From Acidobacteriota bacterium (GTDB lineage Bacteria; Acidobacteriota; Thermoanaerobaculia; Thermoanaerobaculales; Thermoanaerobaculaceae): a stretch of DNA of 64,000 nucleotides. The DNA is taken from assembly GCA_016213675.1 (NCBI GenBank), contig JACQZW010000033.1, forward strand, positions 1 through 64,000, written 5' to 3'. The position numbers and the translations under genes are program-made. Under the pieces are notes generated by a model. The model was given only the letters and a program-made list of their open reading frames with translations, did not search any database and was not told the DNA's origin. Shown here piece by piece: positions 17,098 to 27,043 of this stretch (position 1 is its first letter; each line of letters opens with the position of its first letter).

Positions 17098-17967
17098 CTA
17101 GCCTCGCCTCAACAGCCCGAGCAGGTACTCGCCGTAACCCGACTTGGCCAGCGGTGCGGCGATCCGGCGGAGGTGGTCGTCGTCGATGAAGCCCATCCTC
17201 CAGGCCACCTCCTCGGGGCAGGCGATCCGGAGTCCCTGGCGTTGCTCGACGACCTGGACGAAGTTGGAGGCCTGGAGCAGCGACTCGTGCGTCCCGGTGT
17301 CGAGCCACGCCGTGCCGCGCCCGAGCACCTCGACGTTCAGCTCGCCCCACTCGAGGTAGCGGGCGTTGACGTCCGTGATCTCCAGCTCGCCGCGAGGGGA
17401 GCGCGCCAGCGACTTCGCTACGGAGACCACGCGGTTGTCGTAGAAGTACAGGCCCGTGACCGCGTAGTTCGATCGCGGCGTGGCGGGCTTCTCCTCCAGC
17501 GAGATCGGGCGGCCGTCAGGGTCGAGGACGACCACGCCGTAGCGCTCCGGGTCGCGCACCCAGTACGCGAAGACAGTCGCGCCCGTCTCCCGGATCGCGA
17601 CCCCCTGCAACAGTTTGGCGAGTCCCTGCGCGTAGAAGATGTTGTCGCCGAGGATCAGGCACACGCGCTCGCCGGCGATGAACTCGTCGCCGATCAGGAA
17701 CGCCTCCGCAAGTCCTCCGGGACTCGGCTGCGGGGCGAATGTGATGGCGACTCCCCACTGGCTGCCGTCTCCGAGCAGGTGGCGGAAGAGCGGCGCCTCC
17801 TGGGGCGTCGTGATGACCAGGATGTCGCGAATTCCGGCCAGCATCAGGGTTGACAGGGGGTAGTACACCATCGGCTTGTCGTAGACCGGCACCAACTGCT
17901 TCGAAACTGCGATGGTGATCGGGTGCAGGCGAGTCCCCGCGCCACCAGCCAGAATGATCCCCTTCAT
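17098..17967 (-). CDS. rfbA: Glucose-1-phosphate thymidylyltransferase
   Basis: A 289-residue nucleotidyltransferase that makes dTDP-glucose from dTTP and glucose-1-phosphate, the first committed step of dTDP-rhamnose synthesis. [16 protein letters not shown] is the nucleotide-binding signature, followed by [27 protein letters not shown] and the [20 protein letters not shown] segment. Length and motifs are standard. It is first in the rhamnose operon and is divergent from folE across 161 bp. Confidence 0.96.
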   Translation of the reverse strand: MKGIILAGGAGTRLHPITIAVSKQLVPVYDKPMVYYPLSTLMLAGIRDILVITTPQEAPLFRHLLGDGSQWGVAITFAPQPSPGGLAEAFLIGDEFIAGERVCLILGDNIFYAQGLAKLLQGVAIRETGATVFAYWVRDPERYGVVVLDPDGRPISLEEKPATPRSNYAVTGLYFYDNRVVSVAKSLARSPRGELEITDVNARYLEWGELNVEVLGRGTAWLDTGTHESLLQASNFVQVVEQRQGLRIACPEEVAWRMGFIDDDHLRRIAAPLAKSGYGEYLLGLLRRG

Positions 17968-18128
17968 CGAGCCTCCGGGCGCTCATTGTAGCGAACCCGG
18001 CCGATCGGAACCGGCGGCCGACGGGCCGTTCGAGGCAAACACGGATGCCAGCCTTCGTGCCCTGCCCCGTCCGCTCAGGCTGGAATACACTGCCATGCCG
18101 GCCGCTTGACCCTGGCCGTGGAGGCAAC

Positions 18129-18785
18129 ATGTCCAGCCCCGTGATCATCAACCCGCCCGACGAGCCGGCGACCATCGCCGACCGCGACTCCAACCTGATC
18201 CCGAACGGGAGCGAGGGTGAGGCGGTCCTGAGGATCGCCGACCACGTCGGCGCGATCCTCGATCTACTGCGCCTCGACCGCAACGACCCGAACCTCGCCG
18301 ACACACCGTCGCGGGTCGCGAAGATGTACATGGAGATGTTCCACGGCCTCAAGGAAGGCGCCGAACCGGAGATCACCACCTTCCCCAACGAGGAGAACTA
18401 CTCGGCCATGGTGATGGAGCGGGACATCCCGTTCTACTCGATGTGCGCGCACCATCTCGTGCCGTTCTACGGTCACGCCCACATTGCCTACATTCCCCTC
18501 AAGCACATCGTCGGCCTCTCCAAGATCCCCCGCGTCCTCGAGTTCTACGCCAAGCGCCCGCAGATCCAGGAGCGCCTCACCGAACAGGTGGCCGACTACC
18601 TGTGGGGAACGTTGGAGCCGCTGGGCGCCATGGTCGTCATCGAGGCCCGCCACCTGTGCGTGGAGATGCGCGGGGTCAAGAAGCCCGGCGCGCTCACGAT
18701 CACCTCGGCGATCCGCGGCTGCTTCGAGGACCGCAAGGTGCGTGGGGAGTTCCTCGGCTTCCTCGGCCGCACGAAAGAGTGGTAG
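18129..18785 (+). CDS. folE: GTP cyclohydrolase I
   Basis: A 218-residue GTP cyclohydrolase I, which opens GTP to dihydroneopterin triphosphate for folate/pterin synthesis. The zinc ligands are C106 and H109 in SMCAHHLVPFYG and C177 in ARHLCVEMRG; GLSKIPRVLEFYAKRPQIQE is the conserved substrate region. The ATG at 18129 has a GGAGG site 4 nt upstream; the open frame extends further but is unconserved. It is a single gene ending at a bidirectional hairpin. I found no riboswitch in the 161-bp divergent spacer. Confidence 0.96.
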   Translation: MSSPVIINPPDEPATIADRDSNLIPNGSEGEAVLRIADHVGAILDLLRLDRNDPNLADTPSRVAKMYMEMFHGLKEGAEPEITTFPNEENYSAMVMERDIPFYSMCAHHLVPFYGHAHIAYIPLKHIVGLSKIPRVLEFYAKRPQIQERLTEQVADYLWGTLEPLGAMVVIEARHLCVEMRGVKKPGALTITSAIRGCFEDRKVRGEFLGFLGRTKEW

Positions 18786-18799
18786 CGACCCGAACAGTG

Positions 18800-18829
18800 C
18801 GAGGCCCCGGTTGCTGCGCCGGGGCCTCG
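18800..18829. terminator. Hairpin between convergent folE and the small secreted-protein gene
   Basis: A perfect 11-bp stem CGAGGCCCCGG / CCGGGGCCTCG around an 8-nt loop TTGCTGCG. It lies 15 bp after folE and 30 bp before the end of the convergent gene. There is no U-tract on either strand, so if it terminates it does so as a GC hairpin only. Confidence 0.6.
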
Positions 18830-18858
18830 CGGATTCGACGAACGATCTTCGGAGCCTG

Positions 18859-19302
18859 CTAGAAGCCCACCTGAACCAGCACGTAAACCTTGGTGGCGCC
18901 CAGCAGTGCGTCGCCGCTCACGACCCGCTTCTGTTTCTCGTCGAACGGCTTTCCCGGCTTGACGCGGAAGGCATCCAGGGTCACCCGCTCCAGCGGCTTG
19001 TCGTCGGCGTCTTCGAGCAGGATGACCGCATTGACCGTTGCCCGCTTGTCGGCAACCGAGGTGCCGAGCACCTGGATCTGACAGTCGACCTGCTCGCCCG
19101 CCCTCGGGTCGCCGCCGGGGACCAGCACAATCCCGTCGACGCGGACACCGTCGATCTCGACGAAGAGGTTGATCGGCCTGCCCGAGGTGAACGCCAGGTC
19201 CGCCTGATACGGGTTCTCGACCGGCGTGTAGCTTCCAGGCTGTTGCGCCGCCGCCACACCGGCCGCCAGCACCACCAGCAGTACAACCGCCACCCGATGC
19301 AT
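18859..19302 (-). CDS. Small secreted protein of unknown function
   Basis: A 147-residue protein with a clear signal peptide (MHRVAVVLLVVLAAGVAAAQ) and a mature domain of beta character: FVEIDGVRVDGIVLVPGG, VDCQIQVLG, ATVNAVILLED. I do not recognise a family. The ATG at 19302 has a GAGGAGGGG ribosome site, which rules out the longer frame. It follows the CsgG-like gene by 57 bp on the same strand and may share its promoter, so a common role at the cell envelope is possible. Confidence 0.7.
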   Translation of the reverse strand: MHRVAVVLLVVLAAGVAAAQQPGSYTPVENPYQADLAFTSGRPINLFVEIDGVRVDGIVLVPGGDPRAGEQVDCQIQVLGTSVADKRATVNAVILLEDADDKPLERVTLDAFRVKPGKPFDEKQKRVVSGDALLGATKVYVLVQVGF

Positions 19303-19359
19303 GCCGCCCCTCCTCGCAAAGGCGAACCGAGATCCGCCCAAAGAAAACCTGGTACTAGT

Positions 19360-20247
19360 CTACTTCACGACGTTCCCGACCCCGAATCCCGACCCGGAGA
19401 CCAGGACGCACTCCGACAGCCTCGCGCCCTTGACCGCGACGACCTTGAGCTCTCCGAGCTGCTCTTCCTCGGCTCCCAGAACCTCGCCGGTGTCCGGGTC
19501 CTTGATCTGCTTGCCCATCTTGAAGACGCCGAACTTGTCGCCGACCTTCACACCGGCGTCCGACCCCAGGTTGATCAGGATCCTGCCGCCGTCGATGCTG
19601 GCGATCTTGCCCGCCACGCTGCCGACGACGGTGCCCTTTCCGGACGTGTCGATCGGGTGGTCGACGAGCTTGGCAGAGAGATCGTCGACGATGGGCCTGA
19701 GGACCTTGTCGAACATCCGGTCGTCGTCCACGCCTCCGCCAGTCCCGAAGACGAAAACCTTGGTCGCCGACTCCTCCCGGGTCCCTGAGTCGGCCCAGAC
19801 GATCTCCCCGGTCTGCGTCGAAACCAACCGGCAGTCGAGCGCGGCGACGAACTTCTTCTTCTTGACGTCGAGCCCGACGCCGAAGCCGACGCGCGCCTTG
19901 TTCTCCGTCTCTCCGAACTCCGTGATGTTGCCGAACAGCATGTACTCGACGCCGATGAGCTTCCCGGCCTTGACCGCGGTCGCCGGGTCGATGTCGCCCG
20001 ACAGCGACAGGTTCTTCTCCTGCATCAGCGCGTCGAGACGCTCGCGGTCGACGACGGTGAACTTCCCCGACTTGACCAGCGAGGTGATGAACATGTCCTG
20101 AGCAGCGCCACCCGAACCCCACCAGCGAGAGTTCAAGGCCTTGTGGCCGAACTCCAGAACCGCGATCCGCGGCTTGCCGCCGGCAAACGAAGTCTGGGCC
20201 ACGATCACCGTCGCGACCAGTGCGGCGAGCCCCACTCTGTTCTTCAT
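19360..20247 (-). CDS. CsgG/FlgT-like secreted envelope protein
   Basis: A 295-residue exported protein. A signal peptide (MKNRVGLAALVATVIVAQTSFA) is followed by a CsgG-type domain: RIAVLEFGHK, FTVVDRERLDALMQEKNLS, GKLIGVEYMLFGNITEFG and LDCRLVSTQTGEIVWAD. The C-terminal part (about 205-295) with GKIASIDGGRILINLGSDAG and VKVGDKFGVFKMG resembles the FlgT C-terminal domain. There is no lipobox Cys, unlike true CsgG lipoproteins, so a periplasmic rather than pore-forming role is possible. The ATG at 20247 is supported by an AAGGGGG site and by the promoter just upstream. Confidence 0.85.
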   Translation of the reverse strand: MKNRVGLAALVATVIVAQTSFAGGKPRIAVLEFGHKALNSRWWGSGGAAQDMFITSLVKSGKFTVVDRERLDALMQEKNLSLSGDIDPATAVKAGKLIGVEYMLFGNITEFGETENKARVGFGVGLDVKKKKFVAALDCRLVSTQTGEIVWADSGTREESATKVFVFGTGGGVDDDRMFDKVLRPIVDDLSAKLVDHPIDTSGKGTVVGSVAGKIASIDGGRILINLGSDAGVKVGDKFGVFKMGKQIKDPDTGEVLGAEEEQLGELKVVAVKGARLSECVLVSGSGFGVGNVVK

Positions 20248-20267
20248 CGATTGACCCCCTTTCCGGT

Positions 20268-20307
20268 GTTGCACGGGCTCATTCTACACGGTGCAACGGG
20301 CTGTCAA
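20268..20307 (-). promoter_or_regulatory. Promoter of the CsgG-like operon with inverted repeat around the -10 box
   Basis: On the minus strand TTGACA (20302-20307) and TAGAAT (20281-20286) are near-consensus -35 and -10 boxes, but only 15 nt apart. The perfect 7-bp inverted repeat GTTGCAC/GTGCAAC (20268-20274 and 20291-20297) brackets the -10 box, as an operator would. Initiation near 20274 agrees with the chosen ATG at 20247. Confidence 0.6.
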
Positions 20308-20343
20308 GGGCCTGCCCGCCGTGCCTTCGACGGTCGACGACAA

Positions 20344-20368
20344 GGGCCCCGGCAATCCGCCGGGGCCC
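20344..20368. terminator. GC hairpin downstream of the malic enzyme gene
   Basis: A perfect 10-bp stem GGGCCCCGGC / GCCGGGGCCC with a 5-nt loop, 64 bp past the stop of the minus-strand malic enzyme gene and upstream of the CsgG promoter. There is no T-run, so efficiency is uncertain. Confidence 0.5.
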
Positions 20369-20431
20369 GCCATGTCTTCGCTCTTCCACCGACCGGTCCC
20401 GTGCCGGGCACGGGGGCCGTCACCGCCCGGG

Positions 20432-22708
<2,277 letters not shown>

Positions 22709-22758
22709 CGGCGTCTCCTTCTCCCCTCGGGCCAGCTAATGAAAGAACTCACAAAGTC

Positions 22759-22787
22759 AGGTTACCCGAGGGCCGGTCAGCGGTCAA
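22759..22787 (-). promoter_or_regulatory. Candidate promoter of the malic enzyme gene
   Basis: On the minus strand TTGACC (22782-22787) and TAACCT (22759-22764) are separated by 17 nt, 51 bp ahead of the ATG. The -35 is good and the -10 weak. Confidence 0.4.
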
Positions 22788-22841
22788 GTGGCGACCAACA
22801 GAAGCTCTTTAAGGTCAGTTATTTGCGTAACCACACCGAGA

Positions 22842-23939
22842 TCACCCGTGGACGCGGTCGGCCAGAGGCCGGAGCGCGGCCGCGGCCAGAGTCCGCCTCC
22901 GCTCGTGGCGCGCGATCGCGAGGTCGACGAGCGTCGCGACGAGGTCCGGGTATGGGACCCCGGACAGGGCGAGCAGGCGCGGGTACATCGAGATCGAGGT
23001 GAATCCCGGGATCGTGTTCAGCTCGTTGACCAGGATGCGACTGTCGCGCCGGTCGAGGAAGAAATCGACCCGGGCCATCCCCTCGCACGCCAGCGTGCCG
23101 AAGGCCTGCACCGCGAGGGCACGGACCGCATCGGCCTGGGCAGCGTCGAGCGGGGCCGGCGCGAGGAGCCGGCAGGAGTCGTCGAGGTACTTGTCGGCAT
23201 AGTCGTAGAACTCGTGGCCGGGGACGACCTCACCCGGGACGCTGGCGAACGGCGGATCCGTCCCGAGCACCGCGACCTCGATCTCCCGCGCCGGGATGCC
23301 CTCCTCGACGATGACCACGTCGTCGTAGCCGAGGGCGCTGGCGACCGCACCGTCGAGCTGGTCAGACTCCTTGACCTTGCTGATCCCGACCGACGACCCC
23401 AGCCGCGACGGCTTGACGAACAACGGCATGCCGAGCGCCAAACACCGCGCTCCGCATTCGGCCCGCGAGTTTGCCCACTCCTTGGCGGTAACCACGGCGA
23501 ACCGCGGCGTCGGCAGCCCGGCCTGCTCGAACAGGCGCTTGCTCAGCACCTTGTCCATGGTCACGCCGGACGCGGTGACGCCGCACCCGACGTACGGCAG
23601 GTCGAGCATCTCGCACAGGCCCTGGATCGTCCCGTCCTCCCCGAACGGCCCGTGGAGGATCGGCGCGACCACGTCCACCGAGCCGTCGAGCAACCGCGGG
23701 TCCAGGCGAACCGCGCCCTCGAAGGCGACCACCCGGTCGGAGCGCCCGCCGCTGTCGCGCAGCACCCGGGCGGCGGTCTCGGCATCGGCCCAGCGCCCCG
23801 CACGGTCGATCGCCATCGGCACGATCTCGAATCGCGCGGGGTCGAGCGCCGCGGCGACCGAGCCGGCCGAGACGACGGAAACCTCGTGCTCGCCGGACCG
23901 CCCGCCGAATACGAGGGCGATTCGCCGCCTGGTCGCCAT
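22842..23939 (-). CDS. ddl: D-alanine--D-alanine ligase
   Basis: A 365-residue ATP-grasp ligase that makes D-Ala-D-Ala for peptidoglycan. VFGGRSGEHEVSVVSA is the N-terminal signature, ILHGPFGEDGTIQG the second, VKPSRLGSSVGISKV the ATP-binding loop, and ARVDFFL with LVNELNTIPGFTSISMYP the metal-binding and omega-loop region. The ATG at 23939 begins the conserved sequence. It follows the zinc-ribbon protein gene by 4 bp, so the two are probably co-transcribed. It is not within a dcw cluster. Confidence 0.96.
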   Translation of the reverse strand: MATRRRIALVFGGRSGEHEVSVVSAGSVAAALDPARFEIVPMAIDRAGRWADAETAARVLRDSGGRSDRVVAFEGAVRLDPRLLDGSVDVVAPILHGPFGEDGTIQGLCEMLDLPYVGCGVTASGVTMDKVLSKRLFEQAGLPTPRFAVVTAKEWANSRAECGARCLALGMPLFVKPSRLGSSVGISKVKESDQLDGAVASALGYDDVVIVEEGIPAREIEVAVLGTDPPFASVPGEVVPGHEFYDYADKYLDDSCRLLAPAPLDAAQADAVRALAVQAFGTLACEGMARVDFFLDRRDSRILVNELNTIPGFTSISMYPRLLALSGVPYPDLVATLVDLAIARHERRRTLAAAALRPLADRVHG

Positions 23940-23943
23940 CGGC

Positions 23944-24264
23944 TCAGTCCTTCCAGAGCTTACGGAAGCTGCCGAGAGCGTTTGAGAACGGACCGCGCTT
24001 CTTGTCGTCGACGATCTTGTCCAGCTCACCGGCATCGAGGTAGATGCCTCCGCAGTCTGGACACAGCTCGATTTCAACGCCACCGAGAGAGGTCGGCGTC
24101 ATCTTCTGCCCGCACTTCGCGCAGTGCATGAAGTGCAGCTCCTTCAGCCGCGCGCGCTCCTGCTCGGCCTGCTGCTCCCGGTGCTCTTCGCGCAGCGCCT
24201 TGATGCGGTCCAGTTCCTTGCGCAGGAAGTACTCCTGCTCGTTGTCGCTCGGCTTGTCGATCAT
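23944..24264 (-). CDS. TFIIB-type zinc-ribbon domain protein
   Basis: A 106-residue protein. The N-terminal half is a charged helix (ELDRIKALREEHREQQAEQE) likely to form a coiled coil; the second half has HCAKCGQKM and LCPDCGGIYLDAGELDKI, the zf-TFIIB zinc-ribbon of bacterial proteins of unknown role. It is coupled closely to ddl downstream (4-bp gap). Function is unknown; small zf-TFIIB proteins are widespread in Acidobacteriota and Myxococcota-like genomes. Confidence 0.85.
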   Translation of the reverse strand: MIDKPSDNEQEYFLRKELDRIKALREEHREQQAEQERARLKELHFMHCAKCGQKMTPTSLGGVEIELCPDCGGIYLDAGELDKIVDDKKRGPFSNALGSFRKLWKD

Positions 24265-24403
24265 CGACTCCTCCTTCGCGGGATATATCGTACCGGAACT
24301 CGAGCTGATAGCTCACGGTTGACAGTCCTCCTTCGTACGGGCCGACAGTTCCCCCTCACCCACCCGTGACAGCTTCCTCAGGGGAGCTGTCGGCTGCAGT
24401 CCC
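24265..24403. repeat. Intergenic repeat copy between HAD phosphatase and zinc-ribbon genes
   Basis: GAGCTGATAGCTCACGG with TTGACAG (24302-24325) faces GTGACAGCTTCC and GGGGAGCTGTCGGCTGCAG (24366-24399) across a CCCTCACCCACCC core. It is the same word set and arrangement as the 11.2-kb block. No gene is seen. Confidence 0.65.
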
Positions 24404-25102
24404 TCAGCGCCAGCCGCGGCCGTTGCCCGCGAGCCAGTCGGGGAGGTCGCGCAGGTCGAACAACACGGCCAGGGCGCCCGCCGCCCGCATCCTCGCCGAG
24501 GACGTCGCGGCGCTGCGAACCGCCACAACCGGGATTCCGGCATTGCGCCCGGCGGCTGCGTCGACCTCCATGTCGCCGACCAGGAGCGACTCGCCGGGTT
24601 GCACCCGGAGGGCGCCGAGCGCCGGGCCGAGCGCCCGTGGGTCTGGCTTGCGCGCGCCGCTCGCGTCCGGACCGCTGACGTGGGCGACCAGGCCGGCGAG
24701 CTCCCAATGATCGAGCCACCGGCGACATAGCCGGGCGGCCTTGTTGGAGACGACGGCGACCCTGCCGTCGGAAACCTCGTGGACGCGGGCAAGGACCGCG
24801 CGCGCCCCGGGCAGCGGCGGCGTCTGGGCGAGGAAGCTTCGCTCGTACGCGGCCGAATAGTCCCGTCCGACCGCCAGAGCCAGGTCCGGCCCGGCCTCCG
24901 GGCCGACGGCGTCGCGGATCAGCGCCGCGGCACCCCGCCCGACGTGACGGTGGACCCAGTGGAGGGAATGCTCGGCGAGCCCCTGCTCGCGGAGGGCCCG
25001 GTTGAGCGCCCGCGCGATGGCGTCGAACGAGTCGGCCAACGTCCCGTCGAGGTCGAAGAGCACTGCCCGCGGCCACCGGGGCTCGGTGGCGGTGCCCCTC
25101 AC
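24404..25102 (-). CDS. HAD-superfamily phosphatase (phosphoglycolate phosphatase-like)
   Basis: A 232-residue HAD hydrolase. Motif I is VLFDLDGTLADS (nucleophile Asp and acid Asp), motif II is the VVSNK Ser/Thr position, the lysine of motif III is in ARKPDP, and motif IV is LVGDMEVDAAAGRNAG. The helical cap between motifs I and II fits the Gph/PGP subclass. Substrate is unknown. The GTG start overlaps the upstream membrane protein stop (GTGA). Confidence 0.88.
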   Translation of the reverse strand: MRGTATEPRWPRAVLFDLDGTLADSFDAIARALNRALREQGLAEHSLHWVHRHVGRGAAALIRDAVGPEAGPDLALAVGRDYSAAYERSFLAQTPPLPGARAVLARVHEVSDGRVAVVSNKAARLCRRWLDHWELAGLVAHVSGPDASGARKPDPRALGPALGALRVQPGESLLVGDMEVDAAAGRNAGIPVVAVRSAATSSARMRAAGALAVLFDLRDLPDWLAGNGRGWR

Positions 25103-26910
25103 GGGAGCGTGCCGCCCTTCTCGCCAGGAGCCGGACCGGGTCGCGGCGGAGTCGCGCCGGGCATGGCGACGTCCGGGTCGAGCTGGTCGAGGCGCACCGG
25201 ATCCAGTCGTGTCGTGACCTTGGCCGGCGGCGAGACGCGGATCGCGCCGGCCTTGCCCGGCGTCAACTCCACGGCGAGCGCCTCACCCTGCAGAAGGGTC
25301 TGCTCGGCCCGGCCCGCAACGGCGACGCGCAGGGCGTTGGTTCCGGCCCGTACCGTCACCAACCGCGAGGGAGCGGTCTCGGGCAGCTCGATCGTCCCCG
25401 TACCGAACAGCGACCAGTCACCCTCGGCACGCAGGCGCCAAGCGGGCGAGAAGCATGGTTGCCCGGCCGCCGGCGGCGACAGCACGACGGCCTCGACGTA
25501 GCGATCGCGGGTGAGCCTCCTGAGCTTCGGGCTCCGCCACGACCTGGCGAGCAGGACGTCCTGGCCGGGGATGGGGCGCTCCACGACGTAGACCACGTCG
25601 CCGTCGGGTCGCAGCGACCGCCCGCACGCCGGCGCCTCGCGGGCCGGCACGATCGCGAAACCGGCGGAGCGCAGGAGGTGCTTGGCGTGCGGCGCGAACC
25701 CCTCGTCGTAGACCACCGTCGTGCGGTCGGCCAGGTAGTGGGCGCGCACCCACTCGAGAGCGGCCCAGGGCGGCGCGGCCTCCTGCCGCAGGCGATACAC
25801 CGGCAGGGTCCTCGCCGTAACGGCGATCGCCCAGACGACAACCACCGCGGCGGCCGCGCACCTGACGGCACGCCGGTCGCCGGCGACGCTCCCGGCCGCC
25901 AGGAGCAGCAGGAACGGCATCGCCGGCAGGACGTAGCGCACCGAGGTCGTGAAGTTCAAGGTGAAGACGGCGAGCACGAGGTAGCCGAGGCCCGACGCGG
26001 CGGCCACGGCCGCCAGCCTCCCGCGGCCGGCCCGCACCCAGCGCCACGTTCCCCACCCGACGAGAAGCCACATCGCGATTGCCGGGTTGCGCCCGCCGAA
26101 GGGGCGGACGAGCCAGTGCTCCACGATCTTCCCGAGGGGAGCCTGCGGCAGCCGGTAGCCGACCTCGACCTCGGTGACCCACCGCTGCGCCTGCTGTGCG
26201 GCGCGGACGAATCGCTGCGCCCCCGTGAGCAGCACCGCCGGCGCCCAGAACACGACACTGACGGCCACTCCCGCGAGCGCGGCGAGGCCGATCCAGCGCC
26301 ACTTCCCCGCCCGCGCCGCCCGCGCGACCACCGCGATGCCGACGAGCAGCGACGCCGCAGCGACTTGAGGGCGCACTGCCATGCCGGCGGCGCACACGGC
26401 GGCGGCCAGGGGCATGGCGCGGGGCTCGTCCCATGCCCGGACGAGGAGCAGCACGGTCGCGACCGCCGCCGCCGCACCCAGGACGTCCGACAGCCCGACG
26501 TTGGCGTTGAAGGCGAAGGCCGGCGTGACTGCCAGCAACCCGCCCGCGGCCGCGGCAGGACCAGGCTGGGCGCCGAGTCTCCGCGCCAGCGTGTAGACCC
26601 AGACCACGGCCATGACGGCCGCCACGATCCCGACGAGCTGAAGCGCCAACAACGGGTCGCCGACCAGGAATCGGGCCGCCCGCCCGGCAGCCACGTAGGC
26701 AGGGTAGCCGGGTGGGTGCGGCAGATGGGCGCCGACGTCGTAACGGTCGAGCGCTCCTTGGAACAGCACCTCGTCCCATTCGAACGGGCTCGCCGGCCGC
26801 AGCACGAGCAGCGCGAGACCATACGCTGCGCAGGCCAGGGCGAGCCAGGCGACATCGGGCCGTCCGCGCAACGACTCCCGCCAGCTCGACGCCGATCTCA
26901 GCAAGGGCAT
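25099..26910 (-). CDS. GT-C type membrane glycosyltransferase-like protein (paralogue A)
   Basis: A 603-residue protein with about ten membrane helices over residues 20-390, then a soluble C-terminal domain. The first periplasmic loop has FEWDEVL (45-49) and HLPHPPGYPAY (63-72), the Asp-Glu and HPPG features of GT39/ArnT-like GT-C enzymes that use polyprenyl-phosphate sugars. The next gene upstream encodes a close relative (SPFEWDEVLYQ, HSPHPPGAPAF), so the pair arose by duplication. The ATG at 26910 has an AGGAGG site. Envelope glycan or lipid modification is likely; acceptor unknown. Confidence 0.8.
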   Translation of the reverse strand: MPLLRSASSWRESLRGRPDVAWLALACAAYGLALLVLRPASPFEWDEVLFQGALDRYDVGAHLPHPPGYPAYVAAGRAARFLVGDPLLALQLVGIVAAVMAVVWVYTLARRLGAQPGPAAAAGGLLAVTPAFAFNANVGLSDVLGAAAAVATVLLLVRAWDEPRAMPLAAAVCAAGMAVRPQVAAASLLVGIAVVARAARAGKWRWIGLAALAGVAVSVVFWAPAVLLTGAQRFVRAAQQAQRWVTEVEVGYRLPQAPLGKIVEHWLVRPFGGRNPAIAMWLLVGWGTWRWVRAGRGRLAAVAAASGLGYLVLAVFTLNFTTSVRYVLPAMPFLLLLAAGSVAGDRRAVRCAAAAVVVVWAIAVTARTLPVYRLRQEAAPPWAALEWVRAHYLADRTTVVYDEGFAPHAKHLLRSAGFAIVPAREAPACGRSLRPDGDVVYVVERPIPGQDVLLARSWRSPKLRRLTRDRYVEAVVLSPPAAGQPCFSPAWRLRAEGDWSLFGTGTIELPETAPSRLVTVRAGTNALRVAVAGRAEQTLLQGEALAVELTPGKAGAIRVSPPAKVTTRLDPVRLDQLDPDVAMPGATPPRPGPAPGEKGGTLP

Positions 26911-27043
26911 CCCGCCTCCTGCTCGGCGGCGAGCGCCGGCCGGCGCCGCCATCGACGCACCGCCTGCACGAGGCTACGGCACCCGCGGTCCCGGGCTGAA
27001 GATCGGGCAGCCGGCGCGTGCGGCGCCACCGTGCTGCGTTCCC

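Noticed and set aside
17968..18128. Riboswitch upstream of folE
   Set aside because: I could not recognise the conserved core of a THF, preQ1 or other pterin-linked riboswitch in this 161-bp spacer.
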